From: Frateuria hangzhouensis
Lineage (GTDB): Bacteria > Pseudomonadota > Gammaproteobacteria > Xanthomonadales > Rhodanobacteraceae
Assembly (NCBI RefSeq): GCF_026410505.1
Contig: NZ_JAPMIU010000018.1
Location: 1 to 64,000, forward strand
Length of the DNA stretch: 64,000 nt
Direction of reading: 5' to 3'
This document shows positions 10,977-20,992 of the stretch, piece after piece. The notes under the pieces were generated by a model. It saw nothing but the letters and a program-made list of their open reading frames with translations. It was not told the DNA's origin and searched no databases. How positions within the stretch are numbered: position 1 is the stretch's first letter; the number at the start of each line of letters is the position of its first letter. The translations under genes were made by a program, and so were the position numbers.

Positions 10977-11741
10977 TTGCACGTCGTACCGTTACCGGCA
11001 CTTGCCGACAACTACATCTGGTTGCTGCACGACGACGCCGGCCAGGCCATTGTGGTCGATCCCGGCGACGCCGCTCCCGTCGAGGCCGCCCTTGCCGCCC
11101 GTTCGTTGCGGCTGCGGGCGATTCTGCTGACCCACCACCACGGCGACCACATCGCCGGCGCCGCCGTTCTGCGCGACCGCCACGGCGCCGCCGTGTACGC
11201 ACCGCGGGACGAGCGCATCGGCGTGGCCGACCACCGCGTCAGCGAAGGCGACGTGGTAGCGCTGGAACACCCGCAGGCCCGCTTCGACGTGCTCGAGGTG
11301 CCCGGCCACACCCGCAGCCACATCGCCTACGCCGGCGAAGGCTCCCTGTTCTGCGGCGACACCCTGTTCAGCCTGGGCTGCGGCCGCATGTTCGAAGGCA
11401 CGCCGGCGCAGATGCTCGCCTCGCTGGAACGCCTGGCCGCGCTGCCGGGCGAATTGCAGGTCTGCTGCGGACACGAATACACCCAGGCCAATGGCCGCTT
11501 CGCGCGCCAGGTCGATCCGGACAACGCCGCCCTGGCCATCCGTTGCGCCGAAGCCGCCGAGGCCCTCGCCCACGCTCGCCCCACCCTTCCCGTGGCGCTG
11601 GCCAGCGAGCTGGCGTGCAACCCTTTCCTGCGTATCGACAGCGAACCGCTGATCGACTGGTCACGGCGGCAGCATGCCGCCGGCGGCCGGGTCGAACGCT
11701 TCGCCGCCCTGCGCGCTGCCAAGGATGTTTTCCAAGGATGA
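10977..11741 (+). CDS. gloB: Hydroxyacylglutathione hydrolase (glyoxalase II)
   Basis: A 254-aa binuclear metallo-beta-lactamase-fold thioesterase that splits S-lactoylglutathione to lactate and glutathione, the second step of methylglyoxal detoxification. The metal motif THHHGDH lies at residues 52-58. VPGHTRSHIAY, FCGDTLFSLGCGRMFEG and CCGHEYTQAN are all typical of GloB. The C-terminal HAGH_C substrate domain is present and its length is normal. Translation starts at TTG 10977 with GGAGG a few bases upstream and yields the canonical PLPALADNYIWLL beginning. The stop overlaps the mltD start by four bases. Confidence 0.96.
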   Translation: MHVVPLPALADNYIWLLHDDAGQAIVVDPGDAAPVEAALAARSLRLRAILLTHHHGDHIAGAAVLRDRHGAAVYAPRDERIGVADHRVSEGDVVALEHPQARFDVLEVPGHTRSHIAYAGEGSLFCGDTLFSLGCGRMFEGTPAQMLASLERLAALPGELQVCCGHEYTQANGRFARQVDPDNAALAIRCAEAAEALAHARPTLPVALASELACNPFLRIDSEPLIDWSRRQHAAGGRVERFAALRAAKDVFQG

Positions 11742-12979
11742 ATCGCGTATTCCGTCCCCTGCCGCTGGCGCTGTCGCTGGTGCTTGCCGCCTGCGCCACC
11801 GCACCGGCGCCCAAGGCTCCGCCGCCGCGTGCCGAAGCGCCCGCGCCCATGCTGCCCGACGCCGTCGCCTCGGCGCCGGCAAGCCCGCTGCCTCCCGCCA
11901 GCACCACCGTCTGGGAACGCCTGCGCGGCAGCTTCGAGATGGCAGATTGCAATGCCGATCCGGCCATCGACACCTGGGCGCGCCGCTACACGCGCTCGCC
12001 CAAGGGGTTCGAGGCACAGATGCGGCGAATCCTGCCGCGGCTGGTGTACGTACAGGAGAGCGCGGCGCGCCATGGCGTGCCCGGCGAGTTCACGCTGCTG
12101 CCGTGGGTGGAAAGCCACTTCAAACCGGTGCCGCCGCGCAAGAACCGCGCCGCCGGCATGTGGCAGATCATGCCGGGCACCGCGCGCCACATGGGCCTGA
12201 GCGTCAGGCGCGACTACGACGGCCGGCTCGACCTGACGACCTCCACCGACAAGGTGATGGCGCTGCTCAAGCACTACCACGACTACTTCCAGGACTGGCG
12301 CCTGGCCGACTACGCCTACAACGCGGGCCGCTACGGCGTCGATCGCCTGGTCAACCGCGAAGGCGCGCCACCGGCCGAGCCGGCGGTGCCCACGCTGCCG
12401 GTGCGCGCCGGCACCCGGGCACACCTGGTCAAGCTCATGGCGATTGCCTGCGTGGTGCGCGAACCGGAGCGCTTCCACGTCAAGCTGCCGACGCTGGATG
12501 CCGACCAGCAGCTGGTCACCGTCGAACTGACCCGGCGCCTGTCGCTGGACGACGCCGCGCAGCAGGCCGGCATGCCGCGGGCCGCACTGGCCGACCTCAA
12601 CGCGGGCTACCGCAACGGCGTGATCGATACCCGCCACGGCGGCCAGCTGCTGTTGCCGCGCCGGCATGCCGAACAACTGCGCACGGCTTTGCTCGCGCAA
12701 GCGGTTGGCGGACCCAGCGACCGTGTCGCCAGCGTCAGCGCCAAGCCCGGCCTTCCCGACCTGGGCGAGGAGGATGTCCCGGCCACCCGCCAGGCCGAGC
12801 ACATCCCGGCCGCGCCCGGCGTCGACTCGCCCGAAGTCCACGTGGTCAAGCGCGGCGACACGCTGTTCGACATCGCGCACCACTACGGCGTGCGCGTGAC
12901 CGAGCTGAGGCAGTGGAACCACCTGCGCGGCAACACCATCCGCATCGGGCAGAAGCTGAAGGTCGGCGCGCAGGACTGA
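11738..12979 (+). CDS. mltD: Membrane-bound lytic murein transglycosylase D-like lipoprotein
   Basis: A 413-aa outer-membrane lipoprotein that cleaves peptidoglycan glycan strands with 1,6-anhydro formation. The signal peptide ends in the lipobox LAAC (Cys19). A Pro/Ala-rich linker follows, then the SLT domain with catalytic Glu in LLPWVESHFKP, GMWQIMPGTARHMGL and YAYNAGRYGVDR. The C-terminus carries one clear LysM module (HVVKRGDTLFDIAHHYGV...IRIGQKLKV) and a weaker LysM-like stretch before it. The ATG overlaps gloB (ATGA). The gloB-mltD pairing is common in gammaproteobacteria. Confidence 0.94.
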   Translation: MNRVFRPLPLALSLVLAACATAPAPKAPPPRAEAPAPMLPDAVASAPASPLPPASTTVWERLRGSFEMADCNADPAIDTWARRYTRSPKGFEAQMRRILPRLVYVQESAARHGVPGEFTLLPWVESHFKPVPPRKNRAAGMWQIMPGTARHMGLSVRRDYDGRLDLTTSTDKVMALLKHYHDYFQDWRLADYAYNAGRYGVDRLVNREGAPPAEPAVPTLPVRAGTRAHLVKLMAIACVVREPERFHVKLPTLDADQQLVTVELTRRLSLDDAAQQAGMPRAALADLNAGYRNGVIDTRHGGQLLLPRRHAEQLRTALLAQAVGGPSDRVASVSAKPGLPDLGEEDVPATRQAEHIPAAPGVDSPEVHVVKRGDTLFDIAHHYGVRVTELRQWNHLRGNTIRIGQKLKVGAQD

Positions 12980-13086
12980 TCGCACGGCCTGCCCGCCCCT
13001 GACCAGTCGGCGGCAGGCCGCCGCCGGCAACGCGGCACGATAAGGGAGTCGCCGCCCATGGCGGGCTGCCCCGTCGTCCGCCTCCT

Positions 13087-15054
13087 TTAGCTACCCGACC
13101 CGCGCAACTCGCCGCCCGCACGCACCGCGGCGCGGCTCTGCCGCCAGTAGTCGTGCCAGGCCTGGAACATCAACACGTTCCAAAGGTGGGTGTGCCATTT
13201 GCGCTCGCCCGCCCCGAAGCGCTGCCACAGGCGCGCGATCGCCGTCGAATCCAGCACGCCGTCGGCCGCCAGCCGCTGCGGCGAGAGCAGGTCGCCCGCC
13301 CAGTCCTTCAGGTCGCCCCGCAACCACGCCGTCACCGGCGCGCCGAAACCACGCTTGCCGCGGTAGACCATCGAAGCTGGCAGGTAACGCAGCAGCACCT
13401 TCTTGAGCAGGAACTTGCTGACCCCGCCGCGCAGTTTCATGTCCAGCGGCAGCGACCAGGCGAACTCCGCCACGCGATAATCCAGCAGTGGCGCGCGCGC
13501 CTCCAGGCTCACCGCCATGCTGGTGCGGTCGACCTTGCACAGCAGGTCGTCCGGCAGGTAGGTCACGAAGTCGGCCAGCATCATCGCGTCGGCTGGCGTG
13601 CCGGCGCCTTCGAGCGGATCGGCCAGGTGGTAGAACGACTCGACCGGGCGCGCACCCGGCACTACCGCCGCCGGATCACGCCAGCGCGCCACGCGATTGC
13701 GGTAGACATCGCCGATGCCGCGCGCCCCCATTTCGGCCAGGAGCGCCGCCACGCCACCGCTGCGCGAGGCTTCGCCCTGGCCCTCGGCGATGCGGGCCAG
13801 CGGGCGCCGCAGCGCCGAGGGCACGCGCGAAAGCATCCGCCAGTTGCGCAACGCGCGCTGGTAGCGGCTGTAGCCGAAGAACAACTCGTCGCCACCATCG
13901 CCCGAGAGCGCCACTGTGACGCCACCGCGGGCCAGCTTCGCGACCAGCGCGGTCGGCACCTGCGAAGCATCGGCAAAAGGCTCGTCGAACATCGCCGGCA
14001 ACTGCGGCACCACCGCCAGCGCGTCGGCGCCGCTTACGTAAAGCTCGGTGTGATCGGTGTGCAGGTGGCCGGCCACCTCGCGCGCCAGCGGCGCCTCGTC
14101 GTGGTGCGAATCCTCGAAGCCGATGCTGAAGCTGTGTACCGGCCGGGTGCTCTGCGCCTGCATCATCGAGGTGACGATCGAGGAGTCGGTACCGCCGGAA
14201 AGAAACACACCCACCGGCACGTCCGCGACCATGCGCAGCCCGACCGCGTCGCGCAGCAACGCGTCCAGCCGTTCCTCGGCCTCGGCGTCGGTGCCGCCGA
14301 ACGGTGCCGCCAGGGCGGCGCGCATGCTCTCGCGTGCGTCCCAGAACGGCCGTTGCGCCAGCTCCGGCCGGTGCGCCGCGGCGCCGACCTGCACGGCCGC
14401 CGCGTCCAGCCGCAGCATGCGGCCGGGCATCAGCTTGAACGTGCGCTCGTGGATACAATGCGGCGCGGGGATGTAGTCCAGCCGCAACAACAAGGTGAGT
14501 GCGTCCCGGTCGATGCCGTTGTCGAAGCCCGGGTGCCGCCACAGCGACTTCAGCTCCGACCCGAACACCAGCGTATCGCCGGCCCAACCGTAATAAAGCG
14601 GCTTCTTGCCAACTCGGTCGCGGGCCAGCCACAGGCAACGTTCGCTGCGATCCCACAGCGCGAGTGCGAACATGCCGTTGCAGCGGCGCAGGCTCTCCTC
14701 CACGCCCCAGGCGACGAACGCCGCCAGCAGCACCTCGGTGTCGGAATGGCCGCAGAACGACGCCCCGCGTGCCTCCAGCTCACCGCGCAGTTCGCTGAAG
14801 TTGTAGATCTCGCCGTTGTAGGCCAGCACGTAGCGGCCGTCGGCCGACGCCATAGGCTGATGCCCCAGCGGCGACAGATCCAGGATGCTCAACCGCTGGT
14901 GCGCCAGCGCAATGCCGGCTTGCGCGTCCGCCCAGGTGCCGGCGTCGTCCGGCCCGCGGTGCAGCAGTGCGCCACCCATCGCGCCGGCCAGTGACGCGAG
15001 TTCTTGTTCCTGCCGCTCCGGCGAAGGCAGCAGCAGGCCCGCCAATCCACACAT
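13087..15054 (-). CDS. asnB: Asparagine synthase (glutamine-hydrolysing)
   Basis: A 655-aa enzyme converting aspartate, glutamine and ATP to asparagine. Cys2 in MCGLAGLL is the glutaminase nucleophile. The class II GATase domain ([23 protein letters not shown]) is followed by the synthetase domain with the PP-loop [26 protein letters not shown] and [14 protein letters not shown]. The length fits the long AsnB class found in exopolysaccharide or peptide loci as well as primary metabolism. It stands alone, convergent with mltD. A role in surface-polysaccharide amidation is possible but nothing adjacent shows it. Confidence 0.93.
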   Translation of the reverse strand: MCGLAGLLLPSPERQEQELASLAGAMGGALLHRGPDDAGTWADAQAGIALAHQRLSILDLSPLGHQPMASADGRYVLAYNGEIYNFSELRGELEARGASFCGHSDTEVLLAAFVAWGVEESLRRCNGMFALALWDRSERCLWLARDRVGKKPLYYGWAGDTLVFGSELKSLWRHPGFDNGIDRDALTLLLRLDYIPAPHCIHERTFKLMPGRMLRLDAAAVQVGAAAHRPELAQRPFWDARESMRAALAAPFGGTDAEAEERLDALLRDAVGLRMVADVPVGVFLSGGTDSSIVTSMMQAQSTRPVHSFSIGFEDSHHDEAPLAREVAGHLHTDHTELYVSGADALAVVPQLPAMFDEPFADASQVPTALVAKLARGGVTVALSGDGGDELFFGYSRYQRALRNWRMLSRVPSALRRPLARIAEGQGEASRSGGVAALLAEMGARGIGDVYRNRVARWRDPAAVVPGARPVESFYHLADPLEGAGTPADAMMLADFVTYLPDDLLCKVDRTSMAVSLEARAPLLDYRVAEFAWSLPLDMKLRGGVSKFLLKKVLLRYLPASMVYRGKRGFGAPVTAWLRGDLKDWAGDLLSPQRLAADGVLDSTAIARLWQRFGAGERKWHTHLWNVLMFQAWHDYWRQSRAAVRAGGELRGSGS

Positions 15055-15123
15055 GGTTCCCGTTTCCCCGACCGCAAACGCGTCTTATACCCCATCCATG
15101 CGCCGACCCAATATCGGCTTGCC

Positions 15124-15208
15124 TGCAGGAGCCCACTTGTGGGCGATGCTTTTTGCTCGGGCGCGGCGATTACGAGCCAGAAGCATCGCCCACAAGTGGG
15201 CTCCTACA
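15124..15208. repeat. Palindromic intergenic repeat, family B (GTGGGCGATGC type)
   Basis: The arms TGCAGGAGCCCACTTGTGGG and CCCACAAGTGGGCTCCTACA are inverted around a 40-base centre and extend inward with CGATGC/GCATCG. Very similar copies lie at 60992-61069 and 63809-63885. It lies between the divergent asnB and amidohydrolase genes. Confidence 0.88.
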
Positions 15209-15278
15209 AAAGGTGAGCGTCCGGCGGGCGGTCGGTGATAAAAAAGACTGCCAGGCCCAACCCGGAAGGAACACGTCC

Positions 15279-16592
15279 ATGCCATTGCCGCGCCTCCACC
15301 GCTCCCTTGCCGCGCTGCTGGGCGGCCTACTGCTCGTTGGCGCTGCCAGTGCCGCGACGTCCAGGTCCGCCGACCACCCCTGGCTGCTCAAGGCCGACCG
15401 CGTGTTCGACGCGCGCAGCGAGCAGCCGCACGAAGGTTGGGTGGTGCTCGTGCAGGGCGACAGGATCGCGGCGGTCGGTCCGGCCGCGAAGGTGCCGTTG
15501 CCGCCAGGCACGCAGACCATCGAGCTGCCCGGCACCACGTTGCTGCCGGGGCTGATCGACGCGCACTCGCACATCTTCCTGCATCCTTACAACGAGACGC
15601 TGTGGAACGACCAGGTGCTCAAGGAAACCCTCCCCTACCGCACCCTGGAAGCCGCGCAGCACGCGCGCGCCACGCTGATGGCCGGTTTCACCACCCTGCG
15701 CGACCTGGGCACCGAAGGCGCCGGCTACGCCGACGTGGACGTGCAGCACGCCATCGACCAGGGGCTGATCCCGGGCCCGCACCTGTTCGTCGCCACCCGC
15801 GCCACCATCGCCAGTCATTGCTACGGACCCGGCCCGGGCGGGTTTCGCAGCGACCTGGACCTGCCGCAGGGCGGCATTCCGGTCAGCGGCGTGCCGCAGA
15901 TGATCGACGCGGTGCGCGACCAGGCCGGCCACGGCGCGGACTGGATCAAGATCTACGCCGACTACCACTGCGGCAAGAGCCACGGCTCGGTACCGACCTT
16001 CAGCGAAGCGGAGCTGAAGGCCGGCGTCGACACCGCCCATTCGCTGGGCCTGCCGGTCTCGGTGCATGCCACCACGCCCGAGGGCATGCGACGCGCGATC
16101 CTTGCCGGCGTCGACACCATCGAACACGGCTACGGCGGCACCCGGGAGGTATTCGAATTGATGAAGCAGCACGGCGTCGCCTTCCTGCCCACGCTGGAAG
16201 CCGAGGCCGCCTACGCCAGGTATTTTCGCGGCTGGAAGCCCGGCCTGCCGCCCGACGAAGGCATGCGCCAAGCCGCCCGCGCCTTCAAACTGGCACGGGA
16301 TGCCGGCGTCACCATCGGCAACGGCAGCGACGTGGGCGTGTTCACCCACGGCCAGAACTACAAGGAACTGGAATGGATGGTGCGCGACGGCATGCGCCCT
16401 GCGCAGGCACTGCTCGCCGCCACCGCCGTGGACGCGAAGATCCTGCGGCAACAGAACCGTTTCGGGCAGCTGAAGGCCGGACTCGAAGCCGACATCATCG
16501 CGGTATCCGGAGATCCCACCACGGACATCGGCGCCATCGCATACGTTTCCTTCGTCATGAAGGACGGGGTGATCTACAAGCAGCCAGAATGA
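15279..16592 (+). CDS. Secreted metal-dependent amidohydrolase (Xaa-Pro dipeptidase/imidazolonepropionase-like)
   Basis: A 437-aa exported hydrolase with a cleavable signal peptide (hydrophobic stretch [17 protein letters not shown]). The amidohydrolase barrel shows metal ligands in [12 protein letters not shown] (HxH), [19 protein letters not shown] and [13 protein letters not shown]. The N-terminal beta-sandwich segment ([21 protein letters not shown]) and terminal [16 protein letters not shown] return strand are typical. Related proteins cleave N-acyl or prolyl dipeptides, but the substrate is not predictable here. GGAAGGA lies upstream of the ATG. Its own transcript is likely, since family B repeats and asnB lie divergently. 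Confidence 0.87.
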   Translation: MPLPRLHRSLAALLGGLLLVGAASAATSRSADHPWLLKADRVFDARSEQPHEGWVVLVQGDRIAAVGPAAKVPLPPGTQTIELPGTTLLPGLIDAHSHIFLHPYNETLWNDQVLKETLPYRTLEAAQHARATLMAGFTTLRDLGTEGAGYADVDVQHAIDQGLIPGPHLFVATRATIASHCYGPGPGGFRSDLDLPQGGIPVSGVPQMIDAVRDQAGHGADWIKIYADYHCGKSHGSVPTFSEAELKAGVDTAHSLGLPVSVHATTPEGMRRAILAGVDTIEHGYGGTREVFELMKQHGVAFLPTLEAEAAYARYFRGWKPGLPPDEGMRQAARAFKLARDAGVTIGNGSDVGVFTHGQNYKELEWMVRDGMRPAQALLAATAVDAKILRQQNRFGQLKAGLEADIIAVSGDPTTDIGAIAYVSFVMKDGVIYKQPE

Positions 16593-16743
16593 TGGCGCCT
16601 CGATCCGGAACCGCGCAGCGGTAGCGGCGCGGGCCGAGGGCACACGTAACCGCAACCGGGGTCCGGCGAAACATGAGTTAACCCGAGCCGGTGTGCGGCC
16701 CGGGGCCGCCATACTGCCACCCGCTCCGTTGCCTGGTATTCGC

Positions 16744-17169
16744 ATGCGCCTCTGGACCCTGCACCCCAAGCACCTCGATCGCCAGGGCCTGCTGGCCCTG
16801 TGGCGCGAGGGCCTGCTGGCGCGCGCGGTGCTGCACGGCCAGACGCGCGGCTACCGACACCATCCGCAACTGGAGCGCTTTCGCAGCCAAGCAGTACCGG
16901 AGTTCGCCATCGACGCCTACCTCGCCGCCGTGCAGGAGGAAGCCAGCGCGCGCGGCTACGCATTCGACCGCAGCAAGCTGGGCGTGATCCGGCCCGTGCC
17001 CGCCATTGCAGAGACGACCGGGCAACTGGAATACGAGTGGCGGCATCTGCTGCGAAAACTGGCCGTGCGCAACCCGGCACTCGCCGAGCGATGGCAGGCC
17101 GAGCCGCCCGCCTGCCATCCGCTGTTCGTCATCGCGCCGGGGCCGATCGCGCCTTGGGAGCGCCCCTGA
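16744..17169 (+). CDS. Pyrimidine dimer DNA glycosylase / endonuclease V family protein
   Basis: A 141-aa protein of the Pyr_excise family related to T4 endonuclease V, which removes UV-induced cyclobutane dimers through a glycosylase/AP-lyase reaction. The sequence starts [20 protein letters not shown] and contains the conserved [13 protein letters not shown] segment. The T4 enzyme uses Thr2 as nucleophile; here residue 2 is Arg and Thr is at 5, as in the bacterial branch of the family, so biochemical activity is inferred only. It lies upstream of msrB on the same strand with a 142-nt gap. Confidence 0.85.
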   Translation: MRLWTLHPKHLDRQGLLALWREGLLARAVLHGQTRGYRHHPQLERFRSQAVPEFAIDAYLAAVQEEASARGYAFDRSKLGVIRPVPAIAETTGQLEYEWRHLLRKLAVRNPALAERWQAEPPACHPLFVIAPGPIAPWERP

Positions 17170-17311
17170 GATCACTGCTTGGAACGCTTCCCCGAGGCCT
17201 TATGTCCTTGGGACGCGGCGAAGGATTGCGCTACGGCGAAACCGGGGTTTTCCACGCGCAGGCGCCATTCGCCGACCCGCCGTCGATGCACTGCAGCCAC
17301 ACGAGGTAGCC

Positions 17312-17773
17312 ATGTCGACCTACAGCAAAACGCCCGAGGCGCTCGCCCGCCTTACCCCCGAGCAGTTCCGCGTGACCCAGCAGAACGGCACCGAGCGGCC
17401 GTTCGACAACGCCTTCAACGAGCACCGCGAGCCGGGTTTGTACGTGGACGTGGTGTCCGGCGAGCCCCTGTTCACCTCGCTGGACAAGTTCGACGGCCAT
17501 TGCGGCTGGCCCAGCTTCAGCCGCCCGGTGGAAGCGACCCACGTGGTCGAGAAGGACGACACCAGCCACGGCATGACCCGCACCGAGGTGCGCTCCAGCC
17601 ATGGCGACAGCCACCTGGGCCACGTTTTCCCCGACGGCCCGCGCGAAACCGGCGGCCTGCGGTACTGCATCAACTCGGCCTCGCTGCGGTTCGTGCCGCT
17701 CGACGCGCTCGAGCGCGAGGGCTACGGCCACTACTGCAAGCTGTTCGACACCACGAAGGAGGCCCGCCCATGA
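17312..17773 (+). CDS. msrB: Peptide-methionine (R)-S-oxide reductase
   Basis: A 153-aa enzyme reducing the R-epimer of methionine sulfoxide in oxidised proteins. The catalytic Cys is at residue 119 in [13 protein letters not shown]; Cys64 in [10 protein letters not shown] is a candidate resolving Cys. [10 protein letters not shown] is conserved. The two CxxC pairs that bind structural zinc in many MsrB proteins are absent (VSGEPLF and [10 protein letters not shown] lack them), placing it in the zinc-free form. GAGG lies upstream of the ATG. The stop overlaps msrA by four bases, so the two stereo-specific reductases are coupled. Confidence 0.96.
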   Translation: MSTYSKTPEALARLTPEQFRVTQQNGTERPFDNAFNEHREPGLYVDVVSGEPLFTSLDKFDGHCGWPSFSRPVEATHVVEKDDTSHGMTRTEVRSSHGDSHLGHVFPDGPRETGGLRYCINSASLRFVPLDALEREGYGHYCKLFDTTKEARP

Positions 17774-18279
17774 GCACCGAACGCGCCATTCTCGCCGGCG
17801 GCTGCTTCTGGGGCATGCAGGAACTGCTGCGCCAGCAGCCCGGGGTGATCTCCACCCGCGTGGGTTACTCCGGCGGCGATGTCCCCAACGCCACCTACCG
17901 CAACCATGGCAGTCACGCCGAAGCCGTGGAGGTCGTCTTCGCACCCTCGCAGATCAGCTACCGCCGCCTGCTGGAGTTCTTCTTCCAGATCCACGACCCG
18001 TCCACGCCAAATCGGCAAGGCAACGACCGCGGCGCCAGCTATCGCTCGGCCATCTACTACACCAGCGACGAACAGAAGCGCGTGGCCGAAGACACCCTGG
18101 CCGACGTCGACGCGTCGGGCCTTTGGCCAGGCAAGGCCGTGACCGAGGTCGCGCCCGCCGGCGACTTCTGGGAAGCCGAACCGGAGCACCAGGATTACCT
18201 GCAGCACTACCCCACCGGCTACACCTGCCACTTCGTGCGGCCGGAATGGAAACTGCCACGCCGCGCCGGGGCCGTTTAG
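17770..18279 (+). CDS. msrA: Peptide-methionine (S)-S-oxide reductase
   Basis: A 169-aa enzyme for the S-epimer of methionine sulfoxide. The active site is [10 protein letters not shown] with Cys12. [36 protein letters not shown] and the C-terminal [18 protein letters not shown] are all family hallmarks. The ATGA overlap with msrB indicates one message and translational coupling. The C-terminal Cys in YTCH may take part in thiol exchange. Confidence 0.96.
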   Translation: MSTERAILAGGCFWGMQELLRQQPGVISTRVGYSGGDVPNATYRNHGSHAEAVEVVFAPSQISYRRLLEFFFQIHDPSTPNRQGNDRGASYRSAIYYTSDEQKRVAEDTLADVDASGLWPGKAVTEVAPAGDFWEAEPEHQDYLQHYPTGYTCHFVRPEWKLPRRAGAV

Positions 18280-18358
18280 CACGGGCCAGCGCCGGCTCGC
18301 ACGTCGTCCACGGGAACGGGCGTAGCCTCGACTCGACCTGCCGAACCGGCCCGACGCC

Positions 18359-19195
18359 ATGCGTATCGTTTCCTGGAACGTGGAGAACCTGGCGCCGTGG
18401 CTGGATGCGGAACCGGCCGGCTTGCGCGCCATGCACGAACGGCTGGGCTCGCCCGACGTGCTGTGCCTGCAGGAGGTACGCATCCGGCGGCACGACGAGG
18501 CGCGGGTCGCCGCCATGCAGGCTGCCCTTCCCGGCTTCGGCTGCCACGCCTCGCTCAACCATGATCCGCACAATGGCCGCTTCCGCGGTGGCCGCGCCTA
18601 TGGCGTGGCCACCTGGCTGCGTGACGGGCTCGACGCCACGCCGCTGCGCTTCACGTGGGATACCGAAGGGCGCGTGATCGTCTCCGGCCTCCCCGCGCGC
18701 GGCCTCGCCATCGTCAACGTCTACGCGGTCAACGGCACCAGCCGGCCGTACTGGGACGCCGAGCGCAGCGGGCTCCACGGCAACCGCCACCAGTTCAAGC
18801 AGCGCTTCATCGAACGGCTGGGCCACGAGCTTCAGGCGTTGCGGACCGGTGGTCTGGAGCTCGCGCTGATCGGCGACTGGAACATCTCCCGCACCCGCCA
18901 GGACACCACCCCGCGCCTGCGCACCGAAGAACCGCACGGCACCGCGCGCCGCCGCTTCAACGAGGAGTTCATCGCCGGGCTGGATTTGACGGACGCGTTC
19001 CGCCACCTTCATCCGGACGCGCATGCCTACACCTGGTTCAACCCGCGCAGCCGTCATCGGCTGGATGCTGCACGGGTGGATTTCGCCCTGCTCAGCCGCG
19101 GCCTCGTGCCGCGGCTGGGCGGCGCAGGCATCGACGCCGATCCGGCCGTTCGACGTGGCAGCGACCACGCGCCGCTGTGGATCGAGCTCGCGTAA
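18359..19195 (+). CDS. Endonuclease/exonuclease/phosphatase family protein (ExoIII-like)
   Basis: A 278-aa Mg2+-dependent nuclease resembling exonuclease III, which nicks AP sites and trims 3' ends in base-excision repair. Fold motifs in order are MRIVSWNVENL, LCLQEVRI (catalytic Glu), NVYAVNGT, ALIGDWNISRT (Asp/Asn), RHRLDAARVDFALLS and the terminal RGSDHAPLWIEL (Asp-His). It is divergent from canonical XthA in the middle third, so an AP endonuclease role is likely but a generic EEP phosphodiesterase cannot be excluded. A short palindrome begins right at its stop codon. Confidence 0.87.
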   Translation: MRIVSWNVENLAPWLDAEPAGLRAMHERLGSPDVLCLQEVRIRRHDEARVAAMQAALPGFGCHASLNHDPHNGRFRGGRAYGVATWLRDGLDATPLRFTWDTEGRVIVSGLPARGLAIVNVYAVNGTSRPYWDAERSGLHGNRHQFKQRFIERLGHELQALRTGGLELALIGDWNISRTRQDTTPRLRTEEPHGTARRRFNEEFIAGLDLTDAFRHLHPDAHAYTWFNPRSRHRLDAARVDFALLSRGLVPRLGGAGIDADPAVRRGSDHAPLWIELA

Positions 19196-19213
19196 GTGGG
19201 CTTCAGCCCACCA
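19196..19213. repeat. Short palindrome, family C (GTGGGCTTCAGCCCAC)
   Basis: The self-complementary GTGGGC-TTCA-GCCCAC begins at the base after the TAA of the nuclease gene. The same element follows the stop codon of the DUF421 gene at 37776-37793. Confidence 0.75.
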
Positions 19214-19296
19214 CTCTCGCCCCCGGCGCCGCATGTCGAAACGCCGCCGCACCGTTCGTCGTCCCAAGGCACCACCGACACCCGAGGAGATCTGCC

Positions 19297-19656
19297 ATGT
19301 CCTATATCGACGGCTTCGTGATCGCCGTACCCACGGCCAATCGCCAGAAATTCATCGACCACGCCAACACCTTCGATGCGTGCTTCCTGGAATTCGGCGC
19401 CACTCGCGTGCTGGAGTGCTGGGGCGACGACGTGCCCGAAGGCAAGCTCACCGATTTCCGCCGTGCCGTGCAGGCCACGGCGGACGAAGCGGTGGTGTTC
19501 TCCTGGATCGAGTGGCCGGACAAGGCCACCCGTGACGCGGGCATGGAAAAGATGATGAAAGACCCGCGATTCAGCCCCGAGACCACGCCCATGCCGTTCG
19601 ACGGCAAGCGGATGATCTTCGGCGGGTTCGTACCCGTGGTGGCGATCGGCGCTTAA
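19297..19656 (+). CDS. DUF1428 family protein (YbaA-like)
   Basis: A 119-aa alpha/beta-barrel dimeric protein of unknown function. It opens MSYIDGFVIAVPTANRQKFI, continues FGATRVLECWGDDVPEGK and DEAVVFSWIEWPDKATRDAG, and ends PFDGKRMIFGGFVPVV, all core DUF1428 features. GAGGAGAT lies upstream of the ATG. It stands alone. Confidence 0.92.
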   Translation: MSYIDGFVIAVPTANRQKFIDHANTFDACFLEFGATRVLECWGDDVPEGKLTDFRRAVQATADEAVVFSWIEWPDKATRDAGMEKMMKDPRFSPETTPMPFDGKRMIFGGFVPVVAIGA

Positions 19657-19797
19657 ACAAGGACGACGTACCGCTCGGCTGATGCACGCCGCACCGCTTG
19701 AGGCGTGCGCGAACAGGCGCCACCATGGCTTTTTCCCCAAACCTTGACCCGGCGCATACCAGCATTGCCGGTCGCAGGGGCTCAGGGAGATACCACC

Positions 19798-20940
19798 ATG
19801 GAACTTCCGCAGTTCGCGCGTCGCCTCGTGGCGCCGCCGCTCTTTGCCCTGGCTGCATCGCTGGCGGCGCTGGCCGCACCTGCCGGCGTTGCCGCCCAAC
19901 AGGCGCCGGGCGGATCGATTCTATTCACGCAGGTACATTATGGCCCGCTCGGCCAGGACGACCCCGCCGGACCGGACGCCACAAGGTTGTCCCGGGTCAA
20001 GGCATCCGGCGGCCATGTCACGCCACTGACGTCCCTGGTCCATCATGTTTTCTATAACGGTGCCCGCTGGTCCCCGAACGGAAGGGCCATCGTCTACGAA
20101 CGCGAAACGTGGGCGAGCCGCTCTACCCGGTCGCAGATCCATCGCATCGATCGCCAGGGCGGTTCGCACCAGCGTCTTACCCGAGGGGTGTCCAGGCATG
20201 ACAATCCCGTATGGGGACCGGGCCCTTGGGTTGCCTTTGTCGAGGGCGGCTGGGGCGTCGACCAGTGCCTTGCCCTGGTCAGGCCCAATGGCGACAACCA
20301 GCACATCCTGTTCTGCCCGCCGCAATCGGCGGGCCTGAGTACGCCCCAATGGTCCCCCAACGGCAGGCAGTTGTACGTCGAGGCCTATTACGAGACCACG
20401 GGCGGCGGACTCGACAAGCCCGCCTTGTCGGACCTGTACCGGGTCAACATCAACACGGGCCACGCGACGCTGGTATGGCGGCTGAAATCCGGCGGGGGCG
20501 AGTCGTACGCGAGTCTGGGCGAACTTTCGCCCGACGGTTCGCGCGGTATCTACCACTACGACGATGGCCGGGAGCTACTGATCAATTACCGCACCGGCAA
20601 GTCGCTGGTGATCCCCGGTTCCTCCCCGAGATTCTCGCCGGATGGCAGAAAAATCGCCTTCCACCGCAAGGTCGATACGCCGGACTTCCGGGATTTCGGC
20701 GCCATCTACGTGATGTGCGCCGACGGCACGGACGTGCGTCGGATCACCAACACTATCGTGCCGGATGACTTCTACTCGGTCGCCGACTGGTCCGCGGACG
20801 GATCACAGCTCTTGCTCAATCGAAAACGCAATACAGACCAGGGACAGAGCTACACCATCCACATCATCGACCTGAAGACGCAACGGATCAGCTACGTCGC
20901 AACCGGCACGGCCGGGAAAGGCGCATGGTCGCAGCCGTAA
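19798..20940 (+). CDS. Secreted TolB-like beta-propeller protein (paralogue 1)
   Basis: A 380-aa exported protein. The N-terminal signal peptide (LVAPPLFALAASLAALAAPAG, cleavage near VAAQQA) is followed by repeated WD40-like/PD40 blades: GARWSPNGRAIVYER, PQWSPNGRQLYVEAY, GELSPDGSRGIYHY, PRFSPDGRKIAFHR and ADWSADGSQLLLNRKR. This blade pattern matches the TolB C-terminal propeller and DPP-IV-type propellers, but no peptidase or TolB N-terminal domain is present. A paralogue with the same length and blade layout lies at 39966-41162. The role is unknown; periplasmic protein or glycan binding is an inference. GGGAG precedes the ATG. Confidence 0.8.
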   Translation: MELPQFARRLVAPPLFALAASLAALAAPAGVAAQQAPGGSILFTQVHYGPLGQDDPAGPDATRLSRVKASGGHVTPLTSLVHHVFYNGARWSPNGRAIVYERETWASRSTRSQIHRIDRQGGSHQRLTRGVSRHDNPVWGPGPWVAFVEGGWGVDQCLALVRPNGDNQHILFCPPQSAGLSTPQWSPNGRQLYVEAYYETTGGGLDKPALSDLYRVNINTGHATLVWRLKSGGGESYASLGELSPDGSRGIYHYDDGRELLINYRTGKSLVIPGSSPRFSPDGRKIAFHRKVDTPDFRDFGAIYVMCADGTDVRRITNTIVPDDFYSVADWSADGSQLLLNRKRNTDQGQSYTIHIIDLKTQRISYVATGTAGKGAWSQP

Positions 20941-20950
20941 ACATCGGCAG

Positions 20951-20983
20951 GGCCTCGCTCTCCGCACGCGGAGAGCCGAGGCC
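20951..20983. terminator. Strong hairpin between convergent genes
   Basis: GGCCTCGCTCTCCGC and GCGGAGAG(C)CGAGGCC pair over 15 bp with one bulged C and almost no loop. It lies 10 nt after the beta-propeller stop and 9 nt beyond the peptide-transporter stop. There is no U-run, so its terminator role is inferred from position. Confidence 0.6.
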
Positions 20984-20992
20984 AGACCGGCG

